DNA from: Gp6-AA40 sp963772955
Lineage (GTDB): Bacteria; Acidobacteriota; Vicinamibacteria; Vicinamibacterales; UBA2999
Assembly (NCBI GenBank): GCA_963772955.1
Contig: CAVYZF010000010.1
Span: forward strand, 248,001-312,000
Length of the DNA stretch: 64,000 nt
Direction of reading: 5' to 3'
Shown: piece by piece, positions 34,881 through 43,134 of the stretch
Numbering within the stretch: the first letter of the stretch is position 1
Layout: every line of letters begins with the position of its first letter
Position numbers and translations under genes: made by a program
The notes under the pieces: generated by a model
Told to the model about the DNA's origin: nothing
Seen by the model: only the letters and a program-made list of their open reading frames with translations
Databases searched by the model: none

Positions 34881-35737
34881 GAGTTGTACCCGGCAAATCC
34901 GTTGTACGCGATCTCGTTGTCAGCCACGAGGATATCCTCGCCAGCACCTTGAAATCCTAGGGCACCGTTGTGGTGGACGTGATTGCGACGCGCGATTGAG
35001 CGGGGGCCAGTCCCGATCCCGGCGAAGTGATTCCACCGCACTTCGCAGCCTTCGATGACCCACTCCGGACCGAGCTCGATCGCAGCTTCCTGCGTCGGAC
35101 TGGCGTATTTCTCGATGGTGAGATTTTGGATCGTGACGCGTGTGGCGGATCCCTGGAACGCCTTCGCGGTCACGCTGGTCTCGAGCCTCTTGCCGGTCGG
35201 ATCATCCATGAGATAGATCTGATTCGCGTCGTAATCGAAGTACCACTTTCCGGGACTCAGGTCGGAAAACGCGCTCACGTGCGCGAGCGGTACATCATCG
35301 ACAAACAAGTCTTGTGGGTAGCCACATCGTGGCGCATCGCTCCGACACACGCCGTCGGCAGGCGAACCCAGTTGAACGCCTTCCTGCGTCTGACCGGGGA
35401 CGACCCAGTACGACCCGGATCGGACGGCCGTTGTCAGCAGCCGCGCACCCGACAGTAGCGTTCCCCGTTGACCGACAAACACATCGCCACTCCTGGGAAC
35501 GATGGATTGCATACGGTGGACACCCGAGGTCAGAAGAAAAGTCGTGCCCGGCGGCGCGGCGTTGACGCGCGCCTGGATGTCGTCGCCTGGAAAGATAGCC
35601 TGAGACGGTGGCCTCGGCTGTGAGTCGGCAGATCCGCCTTCCGCCGGCGCCGGAAGGCGTGCGTCATCGCAGGCACTGAGGGCGCCGCCGGCGCCGGCCA
35701 CCACCACGAAGACGAGGACGTATGTGCAACGTCTCAC
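34259..35737 (-). CDS. Lipoprotein with parallel beta-helix fold (paralogue C)
   Basis: About 492 residues from GTG 35737, with TTG 35800 as alternative. The N-terminus V-R-R-C-T-Y-V-L-V-F-V-V-V-A-G is followed by a lipobox (A-L-S-A-C-D-D), so the protein is probably membrane-anchored, unlike paralogues A and B. The body carries F-P-G-D-D-I-Q, G-V-H-R-M-Q-S-I-V, C-R-S-D-A-P-R-C-G-Y-P-Q-D-L and beta-helix rungs (N-H-V-H-H-N, G-G-S-K-W-V-Y-T-T-N, I-Y-H-E-I-S-Y-D). Its last 200 codons are nearly the same at DNA level as those of paralogue D next door. Function is unknown; a polysaccharide-processing or binding role is inferred. Confidence 0.85.
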   Translation of the reverse strand: MRRCTYVLVFVVVAGAGGALSACDDARLPAPAEGGSADSQPRPPSQAIFPGDDIQARVNAAPPGTTFLLTSGVHRMQSIVPRSGDVFVGQRGTLLSGARLLTTAVRSGSYWVVPGQTQEGVQLGSPADGVCRSDAPRCGYPQDLFVDDVPLAHVSAFSDLSPGKWYFDYDANQIYLMDDPTGKRLETSVTAKAFQGSATRVTIQNLTIEKYASPTQEAAIELGPEWVIEGCEVRWNHFAGIGTGPRSIARRNHVHHNGALGFQGAGEDILVADNEIAYNGFAGYNSYWGSGGSKWVYTTNLIVRGNFSHHNYGPGFWTDINNISTLYENNIAEDNFRSGIYHEISYDAIIRNNTLRRNGTEHAYPGWTVGGGIEVTSSRNVEIYGNTLEDNWQGITALDDHRGTGIHGPWTLINLNVYDNTVISRIITAGGGRTGVADSAGIAAFSSTANNRFQRNTYVLGRTPRYFIWMGTDLSEHEWQSFGQDTEGTFRR

Positions 35738-35897
35738 TGACGGATCATAGTCCTGCGGAGACCGGTGTTGGCAGCCGCCGCCTTTGGAGGGGCGGATCAA
35801 TGATGTGGGTCGACGCGTGGTCAGCTGATCAGAAGGGTCGGTCCTTTGGACACGGTCTGCTGCGACACGTGTCCAATCCGGCTCTCGGTGCCGGTCG

Positions 35898-36530
35898 CGG
35901 TGTTATCGCTCGAAAGTCCCCGCTGTATCCTGGCCGAACGATTGCCACTCGTGTTCGCTCAGGTCCGTTCCCATCCAGATGAAGTACTTCAGGGTTGTCC
36001 CCAGCACGTAGGTATTCCGCTGGAAACGATTGTTCGAGGTCGGTGAGAACGCCGCAGTGCCGGCCGAATCTGCGACACCTGTGCGACCGCCGCCGGCGGT
36101 AGTGATGCGTGATACCACGGTGTTGTCGTGGACGTTGAGATTGGTCAGCGTCCACGGACCGTGAATCCCCGTGCCGCGATGGTCGTTCAGCGCGGTGATG
36201 CCTTGCCAGTTGTCCTCGAGCGTATTGCCGTAGATTTCCACGTTGCGCGACGAGGTGACCTCAATGCCTCCGCCGGTCGTCCAACCCGCATAGGCGCGCT
36301 CCGTCCCGTTGCGACGGAGGGTGTTGTTGCGAATGATCGCGTCGTAGCCAATCTCGTGGTAGATCCCGCTCCGGAAGTTGTCCTCCGCGATGTTGTTCTC
36401 GTACAGCGCATAGATGTTGTTGATGTCGGTCCACAGGCCCGGCCCGTGGTTATGATGCGCGAAATTCCCGCGCACGATCAGATTGGTGGTATAGACCCAC
36501 TTCGACCCGCCCGATCCCCAGTAGTGGTCG
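35898..36530. repeat. Long direct repeat, copy 2 (3' third of beta-helix paralogue D)
   Basis: Partner of 34,254-34,880 in the same orientation. It covers the same codons of the neighbouring gene. A recombination event between the copies would delete about 1.6 kb and fuse the two genes in frame. Confidence 0.75.
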
Positions 36531-37471
36531 TACCCACAAACCGCGTCCGTCGTCCCTGCCATGACGTTGTTGTACGAAATCTCGTTGCTCTCGACGACAA
36601 CCCCCGCTCCGGCGCCAACGAATCCAAATCCGCAATTGTGGTGCACGTAGTTGTTACGAGCGGCGGTGTTGGTGTCCATCCCAATGCCGGCGCCATGATT
36701 CCATCGCACTTCACTGCCCGTCACCAGCCACCGCTCCGCCCCATTCGGTGAGTTGCCGAGATTGACAGCGGCCTTGGCGCTGGGGCTTGCGTACTTCTCC
36801 ACCACAAGATTCTGGATGGTGACGTCGTCGGCGCCGCTCGTGTTGAACAAGGACGCCGTGACGCTGGTCTCGACGGTGTGACCGGTAGGGTTGTCGCCCA
36901 CGTAGATCCGATCGGCCGCGTAATCGAAGAACCATTCACCTGGACCGACTTCGGCCAGCGCGTCCTCGTGGTATTTCATGACGTTATCGAAGAACAGGTC
37001 CTCGGCATGAATGCATCGGGGGTGCGTTGGCAGGCACACGCCGGTGGTCGTCGGCGTTTCTCCCTGGGTCTGCCCGGAGACGTACCAGCGGGTGCCGTCG
37101 AAGACCCACCCGGTCAACAGTCGAGCGCCGGACAGGATGGTCAAGCGCGTGCTGCCGCTCATCTCTCCGGTGTAGATGTCGCCCGAGCGCGCCGTGATCG
37201 TCTGCATCCGATGCATGCCCGCTTTGAGCAGGAACGCCGTCCCTGCCGGCTGGCTGTCGACGATCGTCTGAATATTCTGTCCGGGGAGGATCTCGACGTA
37301 CGAGACGCCGGGCGTCGAACCGCCGGGCGTTGAACTGCCTGAGAGTCGAAGGTTACGCAGGGGACCAGGTTGGGCAGAAACGAAGGCAGGAGCAACAAAG
37401 GGCGCACACGACAGCAATAGCGCGCAAATCAAAGGACCATTGCTTCGAGGCGAGGTACGACATCTGGACAT
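35903..37471 (-). CDS. Exported parallel beta-helix protein (paralogue D)
   Basis: 522 residues from ATG 37471; an upstream extension to 37597 is rejected. A signal peptide ends in F-V-S-A-Q, followed by a Gly/Ser/Thr/Pro linker (S-G-S-S-T-P-G-G-S-T-P-G). The same modules follow as in paralogue A: P-G-Q-N-I-Q-T-I-V, G-M-H-R-M-Q-T, C-L-P-T-H-P-R-C-I-H-A-E-D-L, then beta-helix rungs to the end. Its first half is most like paralogue A, while its second half is almost identical to paralogue C; it looks like a chimera formed by conversion. Confidence 0.86.
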   Translation of the reverse strand: MSRCRTSPRSNGPLICALLLSCAPFVAPAFVSAQPGPLRNLRLSGSSTPGGSTPGVSYVEILPGQNIQTIVDSQPAGTAFLLKAGMHRMQTITARSGDIYTGEMSGSTRLTILSGARLLTGWVFDGTRWYVSGQTQGETPTTTGVCLPTHPRCIHAEDLFFDNVMKYHEDALAEVGPGEWFFDYAADRIYVGDNPTGHTVETSVTASLFNTSGADDVTIQNLVVEKYASPSAKAAVNLGNSPNGAERWLVTGSEVRWNHGAGIGMDTNTAARNNYVHHNCGFGFVGAGAGVVVESNEISYNNVMAGTTDAVCGYDHYWGSGGSKWVYTTNLIVRGNFAHHNHGPGLWTDINNIYALYENNIAEDNFRSGIYHEIGYDAIIRNNTLRRNGTERAYAGWTTGGGIEVTSSRNVEIYGNTLEDNWQGITALNDHRGTGIHGPWTLTNLNVHDNTVVSRITTAGGGRTGVADSAGTAAFSPTSNNRFQRNTYVLGTTLKYFIWMGTDLSEHEWQSFGQDTAGTFER

Positions 37472-37998
37472 GCTTGCGTTTCCTTCTTCCACTTCAAGTT
37501 CGTCTGGCGGACCGGAGAACGGCCGGAGCCATGGGTTCGTGCGCGGTTTGCTACCGCGCAGCGGGACTTGCCATGACAATCGCGAAACGCGGGCCACAAC
37601 GGCTGGGGTAGGAAGTTGCCAGAAATCGCGGATTACACGGGCGAGGGGGCCGGTCAGCCGACGCGCCGCAGGCGAGTTCTGTAACCGAGCTGTCGAAATG
37701 CGTCGGGAAGAGTGATAGGGGATGCGGTCGCGCGTCCCGCGAATCGCGCCGCATACTCGCTGTCAAAACAGTGGTTCCTGAGGCGTCAGCTGCGGTCGTC
37801 AGAATACGGCGTTGAAGACGGACGCGGCAGAAACTACACCCCGGTCAGTCGCTCGTCCGCGATCGCCGATTGACCGACTTCGCAAGTTTTCTCACACTTT
37901 CTTTCAGTCGACATATTTGCTGCTTCTGGCACTCACGTTGCTCAAGGCGTGGCAACGAACCGACGCTGCCCCCCTGCAGCGCATTCATCGGTACCTCG
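37472..37998. other. 527-nt divergent intergenic region
   Basis: Separates the starts of paralogue D (minus) and the triple-repeat secreted protein (plus), so promoters for both must be here. A TTGACC lies near 37,871 but I could not pair it with a convincing -10 box. No other gene or repeat is evident. Confidence 0.4.
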
Positions 37999-40278
37999 AT
38001 GACATTTGATCGAACGGTCCTGTGCTACTGCGCGCTCGTGTGCTTCGCGTTCGCGCCTCTCGCTGCAGCGCAAACGCCTTCGTCCGGTTGGACCTCTGCT
38101 GAGATCGGTGCTGTCCTTCCCGGGCGGACGGAAGCGGCAAGCGACGGATTCGCGGTGCACGCCGCCGGCGCTGACGTGTGGAACGTATCGGACGAATTCC
38201 GCTTCGTTTACCGGCCTCTGACGGGAGATGGTGTCGTCATCGCCCGCGTCGAGAACATGAACGCCGCCGATCCGTGGAGCAAGGCGGGGTTGATGATGCG
38301 AGAGTCGCTATCGACCAACTCGAAACACGGGTTCGTATTCCTGTCGGGAAATCAGGGGCTGTCCTTTCAGCGCCGCAGCGCCACAGGCGGCGGAACCGCG
38401 GAGGTCGGCCGAGTGACGGGCGCCGGGCCCGTGTGGCTGAAGCTCGAGCGCCAAGGCACCACGCTGACAGGGTCGGCCTCCAATGACGGCGTGAACTGGA
38501 CCACGATCGGACGCGACAGCATCTCCATGAATGCTACCGTCCAGGTCGGCCTCGCCTTGACCAGCCATGCGCCAGCCGTACTCGCGTCCGCCGACTTCAC
38601 CAGCGTGTTCGTAACGGAGGCGTCGGACTGGGGCTCTGCCGATATCGGGTCCGTCGCGCTCGCCGGAAAGACCTCCACCATGGGAGGCGGCGTTTCCATC
38701 AAAGCGGCCGGCAACGACATCTGGGGCAGTTCAGACGAATTCCGATTCGCATATCGGGAACTGACCGGAAACGGGGTGATCGTCGCGCGCATCGCCAACC
38801 TCGTTGCCGCCGACCCTTGGAGCAAGGCCGGGGTGATGATGCGAGAGACCCTCAGCGCCAATTCCAAACACGCGCTCATGGCCGTCAGCGGGTCGCAGGG
38901 CCTGGCGTTTCAACGTCGGGCGGCAGGCGTCGGCGGCGTGACCACCCACACGCCCGGTGGGTGGAGCACGGCTCCGATCTGGGTCAGCCTCGAGCGGCGC
39001 GGGTCGCTGATAACCGCCTCGTATTCGAGCGACGGAGTCAACTGGACTACAGCCGGAACCGACACCATTTCAATGAGTGCGCGCGTGTACGTCGGATTGG
39101 CCGTCACGAGCCATTCGACCTGGGCATACGCGACCGGAGACTTCACAGATGTCTCCGTCTCGACGGGCTCGAGTTGGACCTCCGCGGATGTGGGCACAGT
39201 CGCCCTGGCCGGTTCGACGTCTCCGACCGTCGACGGCTACTCGGTCAAGGCGTCAGGTGACGATATTTGGAACTCCTCGGACCAGTTTCGCTTTGTCTAT
39301 CAACCACTGACAGGGGACGGCGCAGTCGTCGCTCGCGTAGAGTACTTCAGTCCCATAGATCTGTGGAGTAAGGCGGGCGTCATGATTCGCGAGTCTCTTG
39401 CGAGCAACGCGAAACACGCCTTCATGCTCGTATCGGGCTCCGGCTCACTCGCCTTCCAACGACGTACAGCCACGGGCGGTCAGAGTACGCACACGTCAGG
39501 ACCACTGCGCCCCGCGCCCGTGTGGGTGAAGCTCCAACGCCAGGGGTCCACGCTGACCGGTTCATACTCGAGCGATGGCGTGAGTTGGGCTGTGGTCGGC
39601 AGCGACACCATCGCCATGGCCAGCACGGTATACGTGGGCATGGCCGTGACCAGCCATGTAAGTCTGGCGTACGCGACGGCGGAGTTTACAAACCTTTCAA
39701 CAGGTTACTCGCCAACCAATCAGTCCCCGCTCGTCTCGCTCACGGGTCCCGCCGTTGGTGCAACCTTCGTCGCCCCGGCAGCCATCATCGTCAGCGCCGA
39801 CGCCAGTGACCCGGATGGGTCTATCGCGGTGGTGGAGTTCTATGCCGGAGCCACGCTGATCGGCTCAGACTCCTCGAGCCCGTACTCCGTAACGTGGAGT
39901 GGCGTGTCGGCTGGCACCTACTCGCTGACCGCTGTCGCCAGGGACCAATCTGGTGCAATGACCGTCTCGAGCGATCGGGTCATATCCGTGAGCGCCGTCG
40001 CGCAATCGAGTCTCGCAGTTTTCACACCATCGAGCAACCACAGCACGGCGGTGAGCATCTACGTCCTCGATGTCTTTCGGACCGGCGCCAATCCGAATAC
40101 CTCGAGCCCAGTGGCGAACTTGAATCTTGGCCTTCCGGCGATTCTAAACGGTGAGTGTCGGGTGGACATCTCGGCATTCCTGGCCACGCTTCCATCGGGT
40201 ACCTACTTCGCGACAGTCTCAGCCGTGGGTCCTGGTGGGACTGCGCGAAGCCCCTCGTCGAACCAATTCACTCGCTAG
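37999..40278 (+). CDS. Secreted protein with three tandem DUF1349/LamG-like domains and Ig-like C-terminus
   Basis: 759 residues from ATG 37999. A signal peptide ends in L-A-A-A-Q. Three copies of a ~180-residue module follow (from about residues 28, 209 and 391). Each has W-x-S-A-[DE]-[IV]-G, D-[IV]-W-[NG]-x-S-[DE]-[EQ]-F-R-F, D-P-W-S-K-A-G-[LV]-M-M-R-E and a final Y-V-G-[LM]-A-[LV]-T-S-H. They resemble DUF1349/concanavalin-like beta-sandwiches, which often bind or cleave glycans. Residues about 576-665 are a bacterial Ig-like domain (V-E-F-Y-A-G-A-T-L-I-G), and the rest is fibronectin-like. It is probably a surface adhesin or glycan-binding protein. No catalytic residues are recognised. Confidence 0.82.
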   Translation: MTFDRTVLCYCALVCFAFAPLAAAQTPSSGWTSAEIGAVLPGRTEAASDGFAVHAAGADVWNVSDEFRFVYRPLTGDGVVIARVENMNAADPWSKAGLMMRESLSTNSKHGFVFLSGNQGLSFQRRSATGGGTAEVGRVTGAGPVWLKLERQGTTLTGSASNDGVNWTTIGRDSISMNATVQVGLALTSHAPAVLASADFTSVFVTEASDWGSADIGSVALAGKTSTMGGGVSIKAAGNDIWGSSDEFRFAYRELTGNGVIVARIANLVAADPWSKAGVMMRETLSANSKHALMAVSGSQGLAFQRRAAGVGGVTTHTPGGWSTAPIWVSLERRGSLITASYSSDGVNWTTAGTDTISMSARVYVGLAVTSHSTWAYATGDFTDVSVSTGSSWTSADVGTVALAGSTSPTVDGYSVKASGDDIWNSSDQFRFVYQPLTGDGAVVARVEYFSPIDLWSKAGVMIRESLASNAKHAFMLVSGSGSLAFQRRTATGGQSTHTSGPLRPAPVWVKLQRQGSTLTGSYSSDGVSWAVVGSDTIAMASTVYVGMAVTSHVSLAYATAEFTNLSTGYSPTNQSPLVSLTGPAVGATFVAPAAIIVSADASDPDGSIAVVEFYAGATLIGSDSSSPYSVTWSGVSAGTYSLTAVARDQSGAMTVSSDRVISVSAVAQSSLAVFTPSSNHSTAVSIYVLDVFRTGANPNTSSPVANLNLGLPAILNGECRVDISAFLATLPSGTYFATVSAVGPGGTARSPSSNQFTR

Positions 40279-40439
40279 TGGCCTGTCACCCGATCGTCGC
40301 ATGTGGCTGCGGATCCCGTTCCCGCTTCGACTCAGTCGAACGGCGAGTCACATTCCATCTCCCCGACGGAATCGGACGAGTCCACCTCCTCGCGTAGTCG
40401 CGACGGCAGAGCGCATTCGTGATTCCAGCATAGGACGTG

Positions 40440-40856
40440 GATCTCAGGCGCCCCATTTTGACTCATGGTTAAATCGCGTTGCGGCACCGAGGCCACCTCG
40501 ACGCCAACACAGGAGCACGCGTATGACTCCATCTCGCGCGTGTTGACCTCATGTTGCAATCTCGCGATCAAATTCTTCAAGAACCCCCGGTGGGACCTGA
40601 TGTTCACGTTGGGCCGTTTCAGATTCGTCTGCTGCTCGGGGAGACTCGACAAGCGTGCGATGAGGAGATGCGCAGGCACTACGGCCTCGAGAACATCGTC
40701 ACTCTATGCGGTTCGGCCGGCTTCGGGTTCGCAACCGATCCCTTTGGGTATCACAAAGGCGCACCACCCTTGCGACACCATCGATTGATGCTTCGTGTTC
40801 GATTCATCAACGATGATGGAAGTCGCGTGGACACGAGTGCGCATCAACGTCCATGA
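40440..40856 (+). pseudogene. C-terminal remnant of a phytanoyl-CoA dioxygenase (PhyH)-like protein
   Basis: In one frame the text reads L-Q-S-R-D-Q-I-L, R-R-H-Y-G-L-E-N-I-V-T-L-C-G-S-A-G-F-G-F-A-T-D, then F-G-Y-H-K-G-A-P-P and R-L-M-L-R-V-R-F. This is the C-terminal iron/2-oxoglutarate segment of PhyH-type dioxygenases (the H of Y-H-K-G is the distal histidine). Upstream the same frame has TAA and TGA stops, and no N-terminus is present. It is probably a dead gene between the secreted protein and the deacetylase. Confidence 0.5.
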
Positions 40857-40896
40857 GCACAGCACCCCACTGAGGACTGAAGGCGTGGGGATTCAC

Positions 40897-41865
40897 ATGC
40901 CATACAGCGCACGGGCCCGGCGCCTGGTCACGCCATTGTTTCGGTATACCGTCAGCAGACGGGCCGCGCTCCGGTTCGCGGCCGCTCGCGGTCGATCTTT
41001 GGTCCTGCTCTATCATCGCGTCCTGCCTGATGGGACGACGCCTCGTGCAATCGTCCCCACGGTGTCTTCGAGCGTATTCAGGCAACATCTGCATGCGCTT
41101 CTCAGTATTGGTCACATCGTTCCGCTCGCACAGCTTCTTGAGCCGGCACGTCCAGGTGAAGGCACTCGATTTTCAATCACCTTCGACGACGATGACGCAG
41201 GATACGTGGGAACGGTCTTACCAGACCTTCACGCGCTCGGGATAACCGCGACGTTCTTCCTTTCCGGTCGTACTCTCCACGCTCTGCCACCCCACTGGTC
41301 GACGTTCGTTGAGCACAGTATCCACTCAATCGGGCTCGAATCGACGTCACGCACACTTGGACTCGATGCGCGCACTCCCGCAGACCTCGCACTGGCCCTC
41401 GAGCGGTGGCCGCAGGCTCACAACGTAGCGGACCGTTTGCCAACCCCGGACGAGCCGCAGCTGACTGTTGCAGACATCCGCTCGCTTGTTCGGGCGGGAA
41501 TGACGATCGGGTTTCATACGTTGCACCACCCGCTTCTCAGCATGCTCAAGGGTCCCGAGCTCGAGACCGCGATGAGCGTGGGCCGTCAGGAGCTCGCCGC
41601 TGCGGCCGGCACAGCAGTGGACCTGCTCGCGTACCCGTATGGTCGTGCAACGTCGTGCGTGGCGGAGTCGGCACAACGATCCGGATACTTCGCCGCGTTC
41701 GTCACCGGGGGACGGCCAGTGGCTCCCTGGAGTGACCGCTTTCTCCTTGCTCGCTGGGAACCCGGCCAATTGAGCGCAGATGAGTTCAGTGCGGAGGTCG
41801 CGCTTCGCCTGTTGCGCGCTCCAACCCCTTCACGCGGCAGCAGACCACTGCGGATGCCGGACTGA
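40897..41865 (+). CDS. Polysaccharide deacetylase (NodB homology domain)
   Basis: 322 residues from ATG 40897; an earlier in-frame ATG at 40795 would read through the PhyH remnant. The NodB metal site is visible: F-S-I-T-F-D-D-D-D-A-G-Y (first D pair) and G-F-H-T-L-H-H-P-L-L (H-x3-H-P). L-L-A-Y-P-Y-G forms the next motif, and a catalytic R-W follows later. These enzymes remove N- or O-acetyl groups from glycans. A membrane-anchored form is possible because the N-terminal part is basic and hydrophobic. The hairpin 22 nt downstream ends the unit. Confidence 0.85.
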   Translation: MPYSARARRLVTPLFRYTVSRRAALRFAAARGRSLVLLYHRVLPDGTTPRAIVPTVSSSVFRQHLHALLSIGHIVPLAQLLEPARPGEGTRFSITFDDDDAGYVGTVLPDLHALGITATFFLSGRTLHALPPHWSTFVEHSIHSIGLESTSRTLGLDARTPADLALALERWPQAHNVADRLPTPDEPQLTVADIRSLVRAGMTIGFHTLHHPLLSMLKGPELETAMSVGRQELAAAAGTAVDLLAYPYGRATSCVAESAQRSGYFAAFVTGGRPVAPWSDRFLLARWEPGQLSADEFSAEVALRLLRAPTPSRGSRPLRMPD

Positions 41866-41887
41866 GCCGCAAGCCGTATCCGGTCGC

Positions 41888-41919
41888 GATCCATTGCGCG
41901 GTTCACGGCGCAATGGATC
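41888..41919 (+). terminator. Strong hairpin after the deacetylase gene
   Basis: A 12-bp perfect inverted repeat, GATCCATTGCGC (41888-41899) and GCGCAATGGATC (41908-41919), has an 8-nt loop, 22 nt after the deacetylase stop. No T tract follows, so it may act as a terminator or as an mRNA-stabilising stem. Confidence 0.5.
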
Positions 41920-42264
41920 AGATACGATTTCGTCGTCGATATGTGATTTCATTTCAAGAGAGTCGTAAATCGCGGGTCCCCCCTCGCGAGACGGCGGGTG
42001 CATCGTCCAGCGCACGCGCACCCTTCTCACTCTCATGTAGCTACCGACGCCTTGACTTCTCGACGGCCGCGACGCCTGCCGCGCGCACGCATTCGTGCAA
42101 AACATTAAGGGAAGGACTTATGTCGGCTCTGTTGGCTAACCAAACTCGTCCGTATTGCCGGTGTCTTGACGAAACCGGACCAGCACAGCTTTCACAGTTT
42201 GGCTCACGCGTTGCTTGGAAGGTAGACCCCGATACTCAAGCGCCACGAATGAGAGCAGGAACAT
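41920..42264. other. 345-nt region upstream of the EPS regulator
   Basis: Presumably holds the promoter of the LuxR-type gene. I see no confident -35/-10 pair. A frame with a good purine-rich site starts near 42,120 but runs into the regulator start in another frame and is not coding-like. Confidence 0.3.
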
Positions 42265-43005
42265 ATGCGCAGCACAAGTCATATCGACAGCCCGATTCGC
42301 ATCGGAGTCCTCACAGCTCATCCGGTCATCCGCGCCGGACTGAAGCAGTTACTTGCTGAGGTTCGCTTGATCGTCACCACGGAAGCCAACACTGTTGATG
42401 AGGCAGTGTCGACGATGTCGCAACAGATCTGCGACGTGGTGATCGTGGACCCCGATTCCGACGAGGTCACTCTTCACGCGGTGACGCAGATGATCGAAGC
42501 CGGGCTGAGCCGCGTGCTGGTGTTTACCGGCGTCGTCGATCCCAAAGTGCATCGGCATGCCTTCGAGTTGGGCGCACAGGGGGTCGTGCAAAAAGACCAG
42601 CCGTCGGAGACGCTGGTTCAAGCCATCCGAATGATCCACGCCGGCGAGGCGTGGCTGGAGCGTGTTCAAGCCGCCAACCTTTTGAGCGCTATTCGACGAG
42701 GACGCGATCCAGAGGAAGTCAAGATTGAGTCGCTCACGAAGCGAGAGCGAGAAGTCATCACGCTTGTGGGCCAAGGTCTGAATGGCGTGGCGATTGGTGA
42801 TCGTCTGTTCATCAGTGAAGCGACGGTTCGCAATCACCTCACGTCCATCCTGGGAAAGCTCGATCTCTCCAATCGCTATGAGCTGGCCGTGTACGCCTTC
42901 CGGCAGGGCCTGGTCGACTTCCGCGTATCCCCTGTGATGACGGCTGGCGCGCCGGCTCCGCGCGAAGCTCGGGCTGGCGTCGTCCGCAGAGCCGTCGGCA
43001 CATAG
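42265..43005 (+). CDS. LuxR/NarL-family response regulator
   Basis: 246 residues from ATG 42265. A receiver domain (I-G-V-L-T-A-H-P-V-I-R-A-G-L at the start) has the phosphorylation site D in V-V-I-V-D-P-D-S-D. V-F-T-G-V and the lysine in Q-K-D-Q follow. The C-terminal DNA-binding domain is L-T-K-R-E-R-E-V-I-T-L-V-G-Q-G-L and T-V-R-N-H-L-T-S-I-L-G-K-L, the LuxR helix-turn-helix. It is a two-component regulator without a kinase next to it, and it most likely controls the EPS operon that follows 130 nt downstream. Confidence 0.85.
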   Translation: MRSTSHIDSPIRIGVLTAHPVIRAGLKQLLAEVRLIVTTEANTVDEAVSTMSQQICDVVIVDPDSDEVTLHAVTQMIEAGLSRVLVFTGVVDPKVHRHAFELGAQGVVQKDQPSETLVQAIRMIHAGEAWLERVQAANLLSAIRRGRDPEEVKIESLTKREREVITLVGQGLNGVAIGDRLFISEATVRNHLTSILGKLDLSNRYELAVYAFRQGLVDFRVSPVMTAGAPAPREARAGVVRRAVGT

Positions 43006-43056
43006 AGACCGCACGCCGCAGGTAGGGTCGCTTGTGAGGGGTGTCCTACTCCAAAT

Positions 43057-43072
43057 TGTGAGAGCGCTCACA
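43057..43072. promoter_or_regulatory. Perfect CRP-type operator (TGTGA-N6-TCACA) upstream of the EPS operon
   Basis: TGTGAGAGCGCTCACA (43057-43072) lies 62 nt before the start codon of the exporter gene. It matches the CRP/FNR-family consensus half-sites exactly with a 6-nt spacer. In Xanthomonas the CRP homologue Clp controls xanthan genes; a similar cyclic-nucleotide-linked control is inferred here. Confidence 0.5.
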
Positions 43073-43134
43073 TGTATGGGCACTCGAACGGCGCTATTCT
43101 CGGAACCCAACTCTCAGGTACATCGGAGCGAACC

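Noticed and set aside
35819..35834. Similarity of tggtcagctg near 35.8 kb to the IS3 remnant end near 24.75 kb
   Set aside because: The match is only about ten bases and no element boundary is visible at 35.8 kb.
42120..42359. Small open frame with a strong ribosome site before the LuxR-type gene
   Set aside because: Its sequence is not protein-like and it overlaps the regulator start by nearly 100 nt in another frame.
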